The position numbers and the translations under genes were made by a program. Under the pieces are notes generated by a model, which worked only from the letters and a program-made list of their open reading frames with translations, was not told the DNA's origin and searched no databases. 64,000 nt of DNA from Rhodospirillaceae bacterium (lineage in GTDB: Bacteria > Pseudomonadota > Alphaproteobacteria > Thalassobaculales > Thalassobaculaceae): NCBI GenBank assembly GCA_018401495.1, contig JAGYJX010000010.1, positions 62,001-126,000 on the forward strand. Direction: 5' to 3'. Every line of letters begins with the position of its first letter. Within the stretch, counting starts at the first letter, position 1. This document shows, in pieces, positions 9,312 to 18,831 of the stretch.

Positions 9312-10751
9312 TCAGCGTCGCCAGAAATCCGGGTCCAGCATGACCAGGACGGTCAGCAGCTCGAGCCGGCCGAGCAGCATGGCGACCGACAGGATCCACT
9401 TGGCGGTGTCCGGCAGCGGCTCGAAGCTGCCGGCCGGTCCGGCGATGGTGCCGAGCGCCGGGCCGACGTTGGTGATGGCGGTCGCGGCGCTGGAGAACGC
9501 GGTCACCAGGTCGAGGCCGGTGGCGGCGAGCGCCACGGTCGCCACCGCCGTGGTGCCGCCCATCAGCAGGACGAAACCCATCACGCCCTGCACCACTTCC
9601 GGTCCGACGGCGCGGCCCTGGTAGACCTGCGCCACCACCCGGTGCGGGCGGATCAGCTCCTGCACGGTGATGCGGAACCGCCGGATCAGCACCTGCCAGC
9701 GGAAGATCTTCACGCCCCCGGTGGTCGATCCGGTGCAGCCGCCGCAATACGACAGGACCAGCGCCAGCGCGGTGGCGAGCGGACCCCAGGTCTGCCAGTC
9801 CTGCGAGGCGAAACCGGTTGTGGTGATGATCGAGGTCACGGTGAACAGGCCGTGGCGGATGGCGTCGAGGATCCCGTGCCCGCTTTGCATCGCGGTGTAG
9901 GCCAGCATCCCGCCGGCGATCGCCACCACGCCCAGCATCGGCGGAATCTGGCTCCACGGCACGAAGCCCGAGGTGCCGCGCGCCAGCTGCACGTACAGCA
10001 GGAACGGCGCCGCGCCGACCAGCATGAAGACGATCGCCACCCACTGCGCCGCCGGCGAGAACCCGCCGAGCGAGGAATCGCGGGTCGAGAAGCCGGCGGT
10101 GGAAACCGTCGTCATGGCGTGATTGATGGCGTCGAAGCCGTTCATGCCCGCCAACCCGTAGCTGACGGCGCAGAGCACGGTGAGGCCGAGATAGACGCTG
10201 AGCAGCCAGGTCGCCAGCTCGCGCGGGCGGGCCAGGATCTTGTCGGAGGTGTCGGAGGACTCCCGGCTCATCAGCTGCATGCCGCCGACCCGCAGCAGCG
10301 GCAGCACCGCCACCGCCATCATGACGATGCCGATCCCGCCGACCCATTGCAGCATCGAGCGCCACAGCAGGATGCCCGGCGGCAGGTCGTCCAGGCCGAC
10401 GATCACCGTGCTGCCGGTCGTGGTCAGACCGCTGGCCGCCTCGAAATAGGCGTCGGTCAGCGACAGGTTCGGCAGCGTCCACATGAACGGCAGCGAGGCG
10501 ACCAGCGGCAGCACGAACCACAGCCCGGAGGTCAGCAGGTAGGCCTCGCGCAGCCCGAGCTTGAGCGGCCCGCCGCGCGCGGCCAACAGCGCGGTGATGC
10601 CGAGGAACGCCGGCACCGCCACGCAGGCCAGATACTCGTGGGCGTGGTCGGCGCCGAGCGCGAACTCCACCAGCGCCGGGATCGCCATGGTCGCCGCCAG
10701 CACGAGCACCAGAATGCCGCCGATGAACACGACGGGTCGGAACGCTGGCAT
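9312..10751 (-). CDS. trkH: TrkH-family potassium uptake protein (copy 2, tandem paralogue)
   Basis: Also 479 residues with all pore loops (GLTTTGSTVI, TTVSTAGFSTRDSSL, SIITTTGFASQDW, ITNVGPALG). The ATG at 10751 has an excellent ribosome site, GGAAGGAGG. In the first 61 residues I count only seven differences from copy 1, so this is a recent tandem duplication or a pair kept alike by gene conversion. Both copies seem intact. The 108-base gap between the copies is not repeated. Divergently transcribed from the SLC13/RCK transporter, 106 bases away. Confidence 0.93.
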   Translation of the reverse strand: MPAFRPVVFIGGILVLVLAATMAIPALVEFALGADHAHEYLACVAVPAFLGITALLAARGGPLKLGLREAYLLTSGLWFVLPLVASLPFMWTLPNLSLTDAYFEAASGLTTTGSTVIVGLDDLPPGILLWRSMLQWVGGIGIVMMAVAVLPLLRVGGMQLMSRESSDTSDKILARPRELATWLLSVYLGLTVLCAVSYGLAGMNGFDAINHAMTTVSTAGFSTRDSSLGGFSPAAQWVAIVFMLVGAAPFLLYVQLARGTSGFVPWSQIPPMLGVVAIAGGMLAYTAMQSGHGILDAIRHGLFTVTSIITTTGFASQDWQTWGPLATALALVLSYCGGCTGSTTGGVKIFRWQVLIRRFRITVQELIRPHRVVAQVYQGRAVGPEVVQGVMGFVLLMGGTTAVATVALAATGLDLVTAFSSAATAITNVGPALGTIAGPAGSFEPLPDTAKWILSVAMLLGRLELLTVLVMLDPDFWRR

Positions 10752-10857
10752 CCCCCCTCCTTCCGGCGGAACCGCAACCCCCTCGCCCGGGTTGCGCGCA
10801 CCGGGGGTGATGTGCCGGTAAGGTGTATCGATCCTCACCAACCGCACAAGAGCATCC

Positions 10858-12642
10858 ATGACAGTCGATCAGATCGCCATCCTCGCCGTGCTTGCCGCGG
10901 TGGTCGTGCTGTTCGTGTGGGGACGGCTGCGCGTCGACGTGGTCGCCCTGCTGGCGCTGCTGAGCTGTGTCGGGCTCGGGCTGATCCCGAACGAGGTGGC
11001 GTTCAGCGGCTTCGGGCACCCGGCGGTGATCACGGTGGCCGCGGTCCTCGGCCTGTCCGCGGCGCTGTCCCGCTCCGGGCTGATCGACCTGATCGCCGCC
11101 CGGATCGCCAAGCTGTCGGGGACCCGGCTCGGGCAGACAGCCGCTTTGTGTGGCCTCGGCGGCGCGCTGTCGGGCTTCATGAACAACGTCGGTGCGCTGG
11201 CGATGCTGATGCCGGTCGCCCTGTCGATGGCCAAGCGCGGTAAGTACGGGTCCGGGCTGGTGCTGATGCCGCTGGCCTTCGCCACCATTCTCGGCGGCAT
11301 GACCACGCTGATCGGCACGCCCCCCAACCTGCTGGTCTCGGGATACCGGCGGCAGGCCACCGGCGAGGGCTTCGCGCTGTTCGATTTCGCCTGGGTCGGG
11401 GTGCCGCTGGCGCTGGCCGGGATCGTCTTCCTGGTGCTGGTCGGCTGGCGCCTGCTGCCGGTGCGCGGCGGCGCCGGCGGGTCGGGGGCGCAGCCCTTCG
11501 ACGTCGAGGCGTACCTGACCGAGCTGCGGGTGCCCGCCGGGTCGCCGGTCATCGGCAAGCGTCTCGACGAGGTGCTGGAAGCGCAGGAGCAGCCGCCGGC
11601 CATCGACGCCCTGGTGCGGCGCTGGAACCAGGTGGTGCGCCGGCTTCACCACGCGGTTCTGCAGGAGGGCGACGTGCTGATCGCCCAGGGCGAGACCGAG
11701 TCGATCCAGGCGCTGGTGGCGTCCGGCTTCGAACTGGTCGCCGCCAAGGACCTCGAGCGCGAGGACGGAACCGGCCAGGTCGAGCGCGAGGCGTTGGCGC
11801 TGATCGAGGTGGTGGTGCCGCCGCGGTCCTGGATCGAGCGGCGCACCGCGGCTGACATCGACCTGCGCGCCCGGTTCGGGTTGAACCTGCTGGCGATCGC
11901 CCGATCCGGCTCGCCGCTTGGCCGGCGGTTGCGCGACCAGCGCTTCCGCGCCGGCGACGTGCTGCTGCTGCAGGGCGAGCGCGAGGGTCTTGCCGACGCC
12001 GTGCGGGCGCTCGGCTGCCTGCCGCTGGCGGAGCGACGGATCGCGCTCGAGCCGGTGCGGGCGGTGGTGCCGATCGCGCTGTTCGGGGCCGCCGTGGCGG
12101 CGACCGCGTTCGGCGTCGCCTCGGCGGCGGTCCTGCTGGTCGCCGCCCTGGTCGGCATGGTGCTGACCCGCACGATCGGCGTGCGCGACGTCTACGACGC
12201 GATCGACTGGCAGGTGATCGTGCTGCTGGCCGCGATGATCCCGGTCGGCGGCGCGCTCGAGACCACCGGGGCCGCCCAGTTGCTGGCGGAAAGCCTGGCG
12301 GCGCTGACCGGTCAGCTGCCGCCTTTCGCGCTGCTCGGCCTGCTGCTGGTGGTCACCATGACCCTGTCGGACGTGATGAACAACGCCGCCACCGCGGTCG
12401 TCATGTCGCCGATCGCCATCGGCCTGGCGGGCGCGATCGGCGTCAGCCCGGACCCCATGCTGATGGCCGTGGCGGTCGGCGCGTCGGCGGCGTTCCTGAC
12501 CCCGATCGGGCACCAGAACAACCTGCTGGTCATGGGGCCGGGCGGGTACCGGTTCGGCGACTACTGGCGGATGGGGCTGCCGCTCGAGATCCTGCTGACC
12601 GCGCTGGCGGTCTGGCTGATCCCCATCGCCTGGCCGTTCTGA
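10858..12642 (+). CDS. SLC13-family anion permease with central RCK_C (TrkA-C) domains
   Basis: A 594-residue membrane protein of the divalent-anion:Na+ symporter (SLC13/CitMHS-like) group. Two hydrophobic halves (about residues 1-210 and 395-594) flank a soluble middle with two TrkA-C/RCK_C-like segments: residues about 215-300 (VIGKRLDEVLEAQ) and 305-385 (RFGLNLLAIARSG). The transport signatures FMNNVGALAMLMPVA and LSDVMNNAATAVVMSPIA match the family's paired N-x-A motifs. Substrate (sulfate, dicarboxylate or other anion) is not evident. Divergent from trkH copy 2. Confidence 0.86.
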   Translation: MTVDQIAILAVLAAVVVLFVWGRLRVDVVALLALLSCVGLGLIPNEVAFSGFGHPAVITVAAVLGLSAALSRSGLIDLIAARIAKLSGTRLGQTAALCGLGGALSGFMNNVGALAMLMPVALSMAKRGKYGSGLVLMPLAFATILGGMTTLIGTPPNLLVSGYRRQATGEGFALFDFAWVGVPLALAGIVFLVLVGWRLLPVRGGAGGSGAQPFDVEAYLTELRVPAGSPVIGKRLDEVLEAQEQPPAIDALVRRWNQVVRRLHHAVLQEGDVLIAQGETESIQALVASGFELVAAKDLEREDGTGQVEREALALIEVVVPPRSWIERRTAADIDLRARFGLNLLAIARSGSPLGRRLRDQRFRAGDVLLLQGEREGLADAVRALGCLPLAERRIALEPVRAVVPIALFGAAVAATAFGVASAAVLLVAALVGMVLTRTIGVRDVYDAIDWQVIVLLAAMIPVGGALETTGAAQLLAESLAALTGQLPPFALLGLLLVVTMTLSDVMNNAATAVVMSPIAIGLAGAIGVSPDPMLMAVAVGASAAFLTPIGHQNNLLVMGPGGYRFGDYWRMGLPLEILLTALAVWLIPIAWPF

Positions 12643-12669
12643 GGGCGCCCGCTCCGACTTGGGGCGGGC

Positions 12670-13608
12670 CTACCCGGCCGGCCGCCAGGCGACGGCGGGT
12701 CGGGCCGGGTCGACCTCCAGGATCCGGCCGCGGTCCAGGCGGCAGCGGGCCTCGGCGACGGTGACGCCGACCGCCCGGCCGTCCTGCAGCACCGGCGTCC
12801 CGAGGTAGACCGCCGACGAGGTCCAGCCGGTGTAGCGGGCGAGGCCGGGATTGCCGCTGGCGATGCGTTCGACGGCACCGTTGCGGTCGAGCCAGACGCC
12901 GTCGGCCTCGCCGAGGGCGATCGTGATGCCGGCCGGAACCCGGAAGCTCGGCAGCGGCGGCAGCGCGGCCTCCAGGACCAGCCGGGCCGCCCCGGCGGCC
13001 AGGGTCGCGAGTCCCTCGTGCGGCCGGATCGAGTTGTGCAGGACGGCGACCCCGGCGGCCCCGCCCCGGATTTCGAGGCAGGCCTCGCCCCTGTCGTTGC
13101 GGCGGCCGACGCGGCGGCTGTCGGCGAACGCCAGCCGGCCCGGGACGACGGCGATCAGCCCGGCGTCGACCTCCGGGTTGGCCGCGAGCACCGCCGTCAC
13201 CGCGTCCGACGGTGCTTCGCCCGCCTCCAGCCGACTGAGCACGGCGGCGTTCAGCGGCACGCCGTCGACCCCCGGGGTGTTCGGCAGGCGGTGGCCGGTG
13301 ACCAACCCGGCGCCGCTGGCGGGCAGGAACTGGGCCAGCGGTTCCGGCCGGTCCGGGCCGCTGGAGATCAGGGCGGCGACGGCGGCGGCCTCGGCGCTCG
13401 CCACCAGCCCGCGGCTCTCCAGGTCGCGCCGCAGCGCCGCGAGGCCGCCGCGCTGGGTCTCGGCGCCGATCACCAGGCCGTCGGCGCCGAGCGCGGCGAA
13501 CACCGCGAAGCCGCCGATGTCACCCGCGCCCACCGCCTCGACCGCGCCGAGCGCGGCGAGAACCGCCGCACCGGCATCGGCCCCGAAGGCCGCGACGCCG
13601 ACCGTCAC
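12670..13608 (-). CDS. Uncharacterised 312-residue protein, possible enzyme
   Basis: I do not recognise this protein with confidence. It begins MTVGVAAFGADAGAAVLAAL, is rich in Gly/Ala, has no signal peptide or clear membrane span, and contains segments such as GVAVLHNSIRPHEGLA and GITIALGEADGVWLDRNGA. The alternating small-residue strands suggest a compact alpha/beta fold. It lies 41 bases downstream of the DHDPS-family lyase gene on the same strand, so it is probably co-transcribed with it and may act on a related carboxylate or amino-acid metabolite (inference). Confidence 0.6.
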   Translation of the reverse strand: MTVGVAAFGADAGAAVLAALGAVEAVGAGDIGGFAVFAALGADGLVIGAETQRGGLAALRRDLESRGLVASAEAAAVAALISSGPDRPEPLAQFLPASGAGLVTGHRLPNTPGVDGVPLNAAVLSRLEAGEAPSDAVTAVLAANPEVDAGLIAVVPGRLAFADSRRVGRRNDRGEACLEIRGGAAGVAVLHNSIRPHEGLATLAAGAARLVLEAALPPLPSFRVPAGITIALGEADGVWLDRNGAVERIASGNPGLARYTGWTSSAVYLGTPVLQDGRAVGVTVAEARCRLDRGRILEVDPARPAVAWRPAG

Positions 13609-13649
13609 GACGCGCCCACCCTCAGGCTCCGACCATCAGGCGGCCGCCG

Positions 13650-14571
13650 TCACGCCGCCATCGCCGGCAGGCGGAAACGCACCTTGCGCATGTCGGCGAC
13701 CAGCTGCTCGGCGCGCTCCGGAGGCAGCGCCATGAACGGCGGGCGGACGTTGCGCCACGACGCCTTGCCACTCTCCCGGGCCAGCAGTTCCTTCAGCCCG
13801 GCGGCCGCCGGGTAGGCCTGCAGCGCCAGGCGCTGGGCGGTCAGTTCCTCCTGCAGGCGGTCGGCCTCGGGCGAGCCGGCCCGCCAGGCGGCGTAGACCG
13901 CGCCGCAGGTCGGCGCGGTGCAGTTGCCGGTGGCGGTGATGGTGCCGACGCCGCCGGCCCGCAGTACGTCGAGCAGGTAGCGCTCGGTGCCGGCGAACAC
14001 GTCGAAGCCCGGGAACGCCGCCGCCATCGCCTTCATGTTCTCGAAGTCGCCGGAGCTGTCCTTGACGCCGCAGAACACGCCAGGGAAGTCGTTCAGGAGG
14101 CCGGCCGATCAGCTCGTGGCTGAAGGGCACCGCCGACATCTGCGGGAAGTGGTAGAGGTAGACCTTCAGCCGTGGGTCGGCGACCGCCTCCACCACCCGC
14201 GCGAAATGCGCGTGCAGGCCGTTGTCCGACGGGTTCTTGTAGTAGAACGGCGGCAGCATCAGCGCCGACTCGATGCCGATCTCGAGGGTCTTGCGGGTCA
14301 GGTCGACGGTGTCCGGCAGGGCGCAGCAGCCGGTGCCGATCATCAGTTTGTCCATCGGCAGGCCGCTGGCGCCGAGCGCGTCCAGGAAGTCGAGGCGCTC
14401 CTTCAGCGACAGGGAGTTGGCCTCGCCGGTGGTGCCGAACAGCAGGACGCCGTCGCAGCCATTGGCCAGCAGCCACCGGGTGTGGGCGATGGTGCCCGCG
14501 GCGTCGATCGACAGGTCGTCGTTGAAGGCGGTCAGGCCGGCGGCCATGACACCCTTGATCCGCTCGCTCAT
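13650..14571 (-). CDS. Dihydrodipicolinate synthase (DapA/NanA) family aldolase or lyase, frame broken once
   Basis: Class I aldolase-fold enzyme, about 306 residues after correction. It starts MSERIKGVMAAGLTAFNDD at 14571 behind a GGAGG site. Diagnostic features are GVLLFGTTGEANSL near residue 45, the YLYHFPQ motif with the catalytic Tyr, and the Schiff-base lysine in FCGVKDSSGDF. The frame changes near 14096, where removing one base from the GGCC on either strand joins the two parts through SHELIGRLLNDFPGVFCG. It is not the biosynthetic DapA by context; members of this group act on keto-sugar acids or similar substrates. Probable sequencing indel. Confidence 0.85.
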
Positions 14572-14637
14572 CAGGGTCCTCCGGGGAGAAGTATCGGCGG
14601 CGCACCTTAGGCGTCGCCACGCACGCCGATCAAGCGG

Positions 14638-14690
14638 GACGGGGTGGCGGGACGGGGTGGCGGTACGGGGCGGCGGTACAGGGCTGGCGG
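14638..14690 (+). repeat. Tandem 13-bp repeat, four copies
   Basis: Four imperfect head-to-tail units of GACGGGGTGGCGG lie in the gap between the lyase start and the end of the membrane hydrolase gene. They are upstream of the lyase gene's ribosome site. Function unknown; simple-repeat slippage is the likely origin. Confidence 0.6.
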
Positions 14691-14708
14691 GAGTTCGAAC
14701 GCTCCGGC

Positions 14709-15795
14709 TCAGCAGGCGGCGGGCGCCGCCGCCCGCGCGGCCAGGGCGACCCGGTTGAGGTCGACGACCGACGCCTGCTCGAGCCGACGCGGCGCCGCCC
14801 GCCCCGTCACCCCGGCCACCAGCCAGTCGATGTCGCCGTCGATCGAGCGGACCGCCGGCACCCGCCGCGGCGGTGTCGGGCGCGCCGCTCCGCCGGCGAT
14901 GTCGGCGACCGCGAAGCTGAAGACGTAGTGCGGGGTCAGCCCCATGCGCAGATCGGAGACGATCACCCGGTCGCCGGCGCGCTCGGTCCGAACGAAGCCG
15001 TGGGCGAACCGCGCCATCCGCTCGACCGCCGGGATCTGCGCCAGGCAACCGGGCTCCGCCGGCCGGATCGCGTGGCCGTACGCGCTGATGGTCTCGGCGC
15101 CGCCGAGCAGCGGGACGTAGAGGTTCAGGTAGCGGTCGCCGTCGACCGCGATCACCCGCCAGAGCAGCGTGTTGAACGGGGTCGGGGTGGCCAGGGTGCG
15201 CTCGGGCACGATACCGGCCGCTGGCGAGCGCCTCGCCGGCGCGCGCTTCGGCGAGCCGCTGGGCGGCCACGCTCCAGCCGAGATACAGGGTCGAGACCGC
15301 CAGCGTCGCCGTCAGCACCCGGCCGAACCGCGGCGTCCAGGCCGGCGCGCACACCGCCCACCCGAGCGCCACCAGCAGCGGCAGCGTGTACAGCGGGTCG
15401 ATGATGAACACCGAGCCGACGCCGAACGGGTGGTCCAACAGCGGCCACAGCAGGCGGGTGCCGTACACCGTGAAGGCGTCGAGCAGGGCGTGGGTGGCCA
15501 GGACGAGGTAGACCGCCGCCCACACCAGAGGGCGTTGGCCGCGCAGGCCGGCGAACAGCCGGACCATGATTTCGCCGAGCACCGGCGTGGCCAGCGCCTG
15601 GATCACCAGGGAATGCGTGGCGCCGCGATGCAGGACGAAGGCGTCGATCGGGTCGTCGAACGGCCAGAACACGTCGAGGTCCGGCAGCGTGCCGAGCACC
15701 GCCCCGGCGAGCGCGGCGCGGCGCGGCCCGATCCGGCGGCCGAGCACCGCCGCGCCGACACCGGCGCCGAGCGCGAGCTGGGTGAGCGAGTCCAC
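14709..15795 (-). CDS. Metal-dependent inner-membrane hydrolase (YdjM-like), frame broken once
   Basis: About 361 residues after correction. It opens MDSLTQLALGAGVGAAVLG and has the family's conserved histidine/aspartate clusters GTLPDLDVFWPF, HRGATHSLV and ATHALLDAFTVYGTRLLWP, which line a metal site facing the membrane. At least four hydrophobic helices follow. The second half (PERTLATPTPFNTLLWRVIA onward) is in another frame; removing one C near 15217 unites them as ASGGIVPERT. The gene starts four bases after the SCO gene stops, suggesting one transcript. Function in the family is unproven. Confidence 0.83.
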
Positions 15796-15798
15796 CGC

Positions 15799-16392
15799 TC
15801 AGCCGCCGAGCTTCTGGCGCAGGGTCGCGGCCATGGATTCCGCCGTCGCGTCGTGGCCGAAATGCGTGACGTAGACGCCGTCCGGCCCCATCAGGAAGGT
15901 GATCGAGGAGTGGTCCATCAGGTAGTCGGTGGCGCTCTCGCTCTCCACCTTGCGGTGGTAGACCCGGTAGGCCCGGGCGGCATCCCGAACCCGATCCGGC
16001 GAGCCGGTCAGCATCACGAAGCTCGGGTGGAAGTGATCCTGGTAGGCCTTGAGCTGGGCGACCGTGTCGCGTTCCGGGTCGACGGTCACGAACACCGGAG
16101 TGACCTTCTCGGCGAGCGGGCCGAGCTGGTCGAGCGCCTGGGTCATCACCGACAGCGTCGTCGGGCAGACGTCCGGGCAGTAGGTGTAGCCGAAATAGAT
16201 CAGGCTCCACTTGCCCTTGAGGGTTTCCGGGGTGGTCGTGCGGCCGTCCTGGTCGACCAGCTCGAACGGTCCGCCGATCAGCGCCGCGGTGCCCTGGTCG
16301 CCGCGGGTCCAGACCAGGTAGCCGGCGGTCAGCGTCACCGCCAGCACCCCGACGAGCAGGCTGACCACAAGGACGAACAGGCGCGTCGACAT
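15799..16392 (-). CDS. SCO1/SenC-family protein, copper delivery to cytochrome oxidase
   Basis: Membrane-anchored thioredoxin-fold protein of 197 residues. After an N-terminal anchor (FVLVVSLLVGVLAVTLTAGY) it shows the copper-binding motif YCPDVCP and the distant histidine in MDHSSITFL, both required for copper transfer to the CuA centre. The start at 16392 has a GGAG site and avoids a long unlikely N-terminus. No oxidase genes are adjacent; the partner is outside the window. Confidence 0.92.
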   Translation of the reverse strand: MSTRLFVLVVSLLVGVLAVTLTAGYLVWTRGDQGTAALIGGPFELVDQDGRTTTPETLKGKWSLIYFGYTYCPDVCPTTLSVMTQALDQLGPLAEKVTPVFVTVDPERDTVAQLKAYQDHFHPSFVMLTGSPDRVRDAARAYRVYHRKVESESATDYLMDHSSITFLMGPDGVYVTHFGHDATAESMAATLRQKLGG

Positions 16393-16517
16393 CACACACT
16401 CCGCGGTTGCCGCGTTGACCGACGCATCGGCCATAGCCCGGGGGTCGCCGTCAAGGTCGAGCCGCGGCGGCCGGCCGAATTGCCGCAGCCGGCCGGTCGG
16501 CATACGCTTTGGGAATC

Positions 16518-17298
16518 ATGGACGCCGAGACCGCCCCGACCCTGCGGATCCTGGCCGGCACCCGCGCCGGGGTGCGGCTGGCGGAGGAGGTCGCGGCCGC
16601 GGTCGGCGACCGGGTGCGGGTCGTCGTGGCGCTGGCCGGGCACGGTCCCGGTGCCGCGCGGCTGCACGGTCGACCGGATCGGCGGCGGGGTCCTGGCGCT
16701 CGGCGACGCCGTCGCGATGATCGAGGCCCTGGATCCGTTCGACCGCGAGGCGGTGCGGGTGGCGCGCGCCGCTGCCGCCGAACGGCGGATCCCGCTGCTC
16801 GCCTTCCGGGCGCCGGCATGGCACCGCCACCCGCTCGACCGTTGGGTCGAGGTGCGCGACCTGCCGGGTGCGGCGGGGGTGGTCGCCGGCCTCGGCCGGA
16901 CCGTGCTGCTGGCGCTGCCCGAGCGCGACCTGGCGGCCTTCGAGGGGGTCGGCGGCGTCGGCTTTCCGGTCAGGATGGCGCGGTTGCCGGCGCGCTGGGA
17001 ACACCCCGACCGGTTCACGCCGCATCCCTGCCCGCCGCCGCGTCACCCTGCCGCCGACATCAGCCTGCTGCGCCGCTGCGCGGCGGCGGCGGTGGTGATG
17101 CGGGCGACCGGCTGCGCCGACGACGCGCCGCTGGTCGAGGCCGCCCGGGCGCTCGACCTGCCGGTGGTGATGATCCGGCGGCCGATGGTGCGCGGCGACG
17201 TCCCGGCCCGGACCGCCGCCGCCGCCCTCGATTGGGTGGAGGCGACCCTGGCCGGGGTCAGGCGGCAGCCGGGGCGCGACGTCCCGGCGTGGCGTTGA
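16518..17298 (+). CDS. cobK: Precorrin-6A reductase CobK (CbiJ-like), frame broken once
   Basis: NAD(P)H-dependent reductase of the corrin ring in aerobic cobalamin synthesis, about 259 residues after correction. The N-terminal strand LRILAGTRAGVRLAEEVAAA replaces the usual GGTxEA loop. Later parts match the family: DPFDREAVRVARAAAAERRIPLLAFRAPAW, WVEVRDLPGAA, VGFPVRMARLP and ALDLPVVMIRRP. The frame changes near 16670 by one extra base, a likely indel. Neighbouring CobC-type phosphatase, cobS and cobT genes support the assignment. Its 3' end overlaps the convergent phosphatase gene by 41 bases. Confidence 0.72.
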
Positions 17299-17884
17299 CG
17301 AAGCCGACCCCCCAGGCGCCGTCCGGGTAGCTGTCGATGCGGGTGACCGACACGGTCTCGGTGTGGAACGCCAGCGCCTTCGCGGGCGCAATCTCCAGCG
17401 CCACCGCCAGGGCGGCGCGGATCGACCCGCCGTGCATGACCGCCACCACGTCGCGGCCGGCGGCGCGCGCCGACCAGTCCTCGAGGGCGTCCCGCACCCG
17501 GGCGATCACGTCGACGAAGCTCTCGCCGTTGGGCGCGCGCTCGTCGGCGGGCGCCAGCCAGAACCGCCGGTACGCCTCGGGGTGGCGCTCCAGGATCTCG
17601 CCGCGGACCCGGCCCTGCCAGTCGCCGAAGCTCTGTTCCATCAACCGCGGCTCGTCGACCGGCGTGTCGCCGTCGCGGCCGGCGGCCCGGATGGCGGCGG
17701 CGGTGCGCCGGGTCCGGCCGAGCGGGCTCTGCAGCCAGACCGCCCCGCCCGGCAGCGTCTCGGCAACCGCCTTGAAGATCGTCGCGTCGTCGACATCGCA
17801 GTCGATGTCGTGCTGCCCGTAGATCACCCCGGCCGGGTTGATCACCGGGGCGTGGCGAACCAGCCACCAGCGGGTCGGGGTCAT
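17258..17884 (-). CDS. Histidine phosphatase (CobC-type alpha-ribazole phosphatase)
   Basis: Phosphoglycerate-mutase-fold phosphatase, 208 residues. The catalytic RHAP motif is at residues 10-13, with later SPLGRTRRTA, EQSFGDWQGR and the second histidine in VMHGGSIRA. Lying 24 bases downstream of cobS and beside cobT and cobK, it most likely dephosphorylates alpha-ribazole 5'-phosphate or adenosylcobalamin 5'-phosphate in nucleotide-loop assembly. The symbol cobC is left out because it means a different enzyme in many alphaproteobacteria. GAGGAG precedes the ATG. Confidence 0.85.
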   Translation of the reverse strand: MTPTRWWLVRHAPVINPAGVIYGQHDIDCDVDDATIFKAVAETLPGGAVWLQSPLGRTRRTAAAIRAAGRDGDTPVDEPRLMEQSFGDWQGRVRGEILERHPEAYRRFWLAPADERAPNGESFVDVIARVRDALEDWSARAAGRDVVAVMHGGSIRAALAVALEIAPAKALAFHTETVSVTRIDSYPDGAWGVGFVNATPGRRAPAAA

Positions 17885-17908
17885 CGTCGTCTCCTCACGG
17901 TCGGGTCG

Positions 17909-18704
17909 TCATGCGGCGAGATAGGAGGCCACGGCGAGCAGCGCGGCGATCTCGGCGGCCTGTTCGGCGGCGCCGTAGACGTCGCCGGTGCCGCCACCGA
18001 TCTGGCGCCGGGCGAGCCAGCCGACCGCGAGCGTCGCGGCCGCCGCCGACAGCGCAGCCGCCAGGCCGATGCCGCCCGGCAGCAGCAGCAGGCCGATTCC
18101 GGTGCCGATCCCGGCGGCCCACAGCGCGCCGATGGCGTCCGGGCGTCCGGCCTCGCGGCCGCGCCCGTCGGCTCGACGCCGGCGGCAGCCAGCGGGCGAG
18201 CGCCGGAATGCCGGCCCGGCCGAGGGCGTGAGCGGTCAGGAGGGCGGCGGCGACCGTCTCCAGGTCGGGCAGGGCGGCCAGAACGGCGACCTTGGCGGCG
18301 ACGCCGAGGATCAGCGCCAGCACGCCGTAGCTGCCGATCCGGCTGTCGCGCATGATCCGGCGCTTGGCGTCGGCGTCGCGCCCGCCGCCGAAGCCGTCGG
18401 CGACGTCCGCCAGCCCGTCCTCGTGCAGGGCGCCGGTGACCAGGATGCCGGCGCCGACCGCGACGAGCGCGGCGATCGAGACCGGCAGGCCGAGCCCGTC
18501 GGCGACCCAGAAGCCGAGCGCGGCGACCAGCCCGACCGCGACGCCGACCACCGGGAACGCCCACGCCGCGTCCATCAGCGGTCGGTCGGCCGGCAGCCGG
18601 CCCGGCCAGGGCAGGCGGGTCAGGAACACCAGCGCCAGCCCGACCTCGTCGCGCCAGTGCCGGCTCGGGCGTCCGCCGCCGCGCGGTTGCGTGCCGTCGC
18701 TCAT
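17909..18704 (-). CDS. cobS: Adenosylcobinamide-GDP ribazoletransferase CobS, frame broken once
   Basis: Membrane enzyme joining adenosylcobinamide-GDP to alpha-ribazole (phosphate), the last assembly step of cobalamin. About 264 residues after correction. The N-terminal half shows the family's ALVFLTRLPWPG, AFPVVGVAVG and the metal-binding GALHEDGLADVADGFGGG followed by RIMRDSRIGSYGVLAL. The frame changes near 18173; after one base is skipped the product continues ADGRGREAGRPDAIGALWAAG and ends AALLAVASYLAA at 17909. Divergent from cobT, with 127 bases between starts. Confidence 0.88.
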
Positions 18705-18831
18705 TGTCGGTCCGCACCGCCTCCGGCCTTTCCCGCACCGTCTCCGCGGTTATAGGCTTGCGCCGGAAAACGCAATCCCGACCGCCGTCCGAAACGCCCG
18801 ACCGTCCGAAACGCCGACCGCGCGAGGCCCG

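Noticed and set aside
18705..18831. Cobalamin riboswitch between cobS and cobT
   Set aside because: No B12-box-like sequence or room for the full structure was seen.
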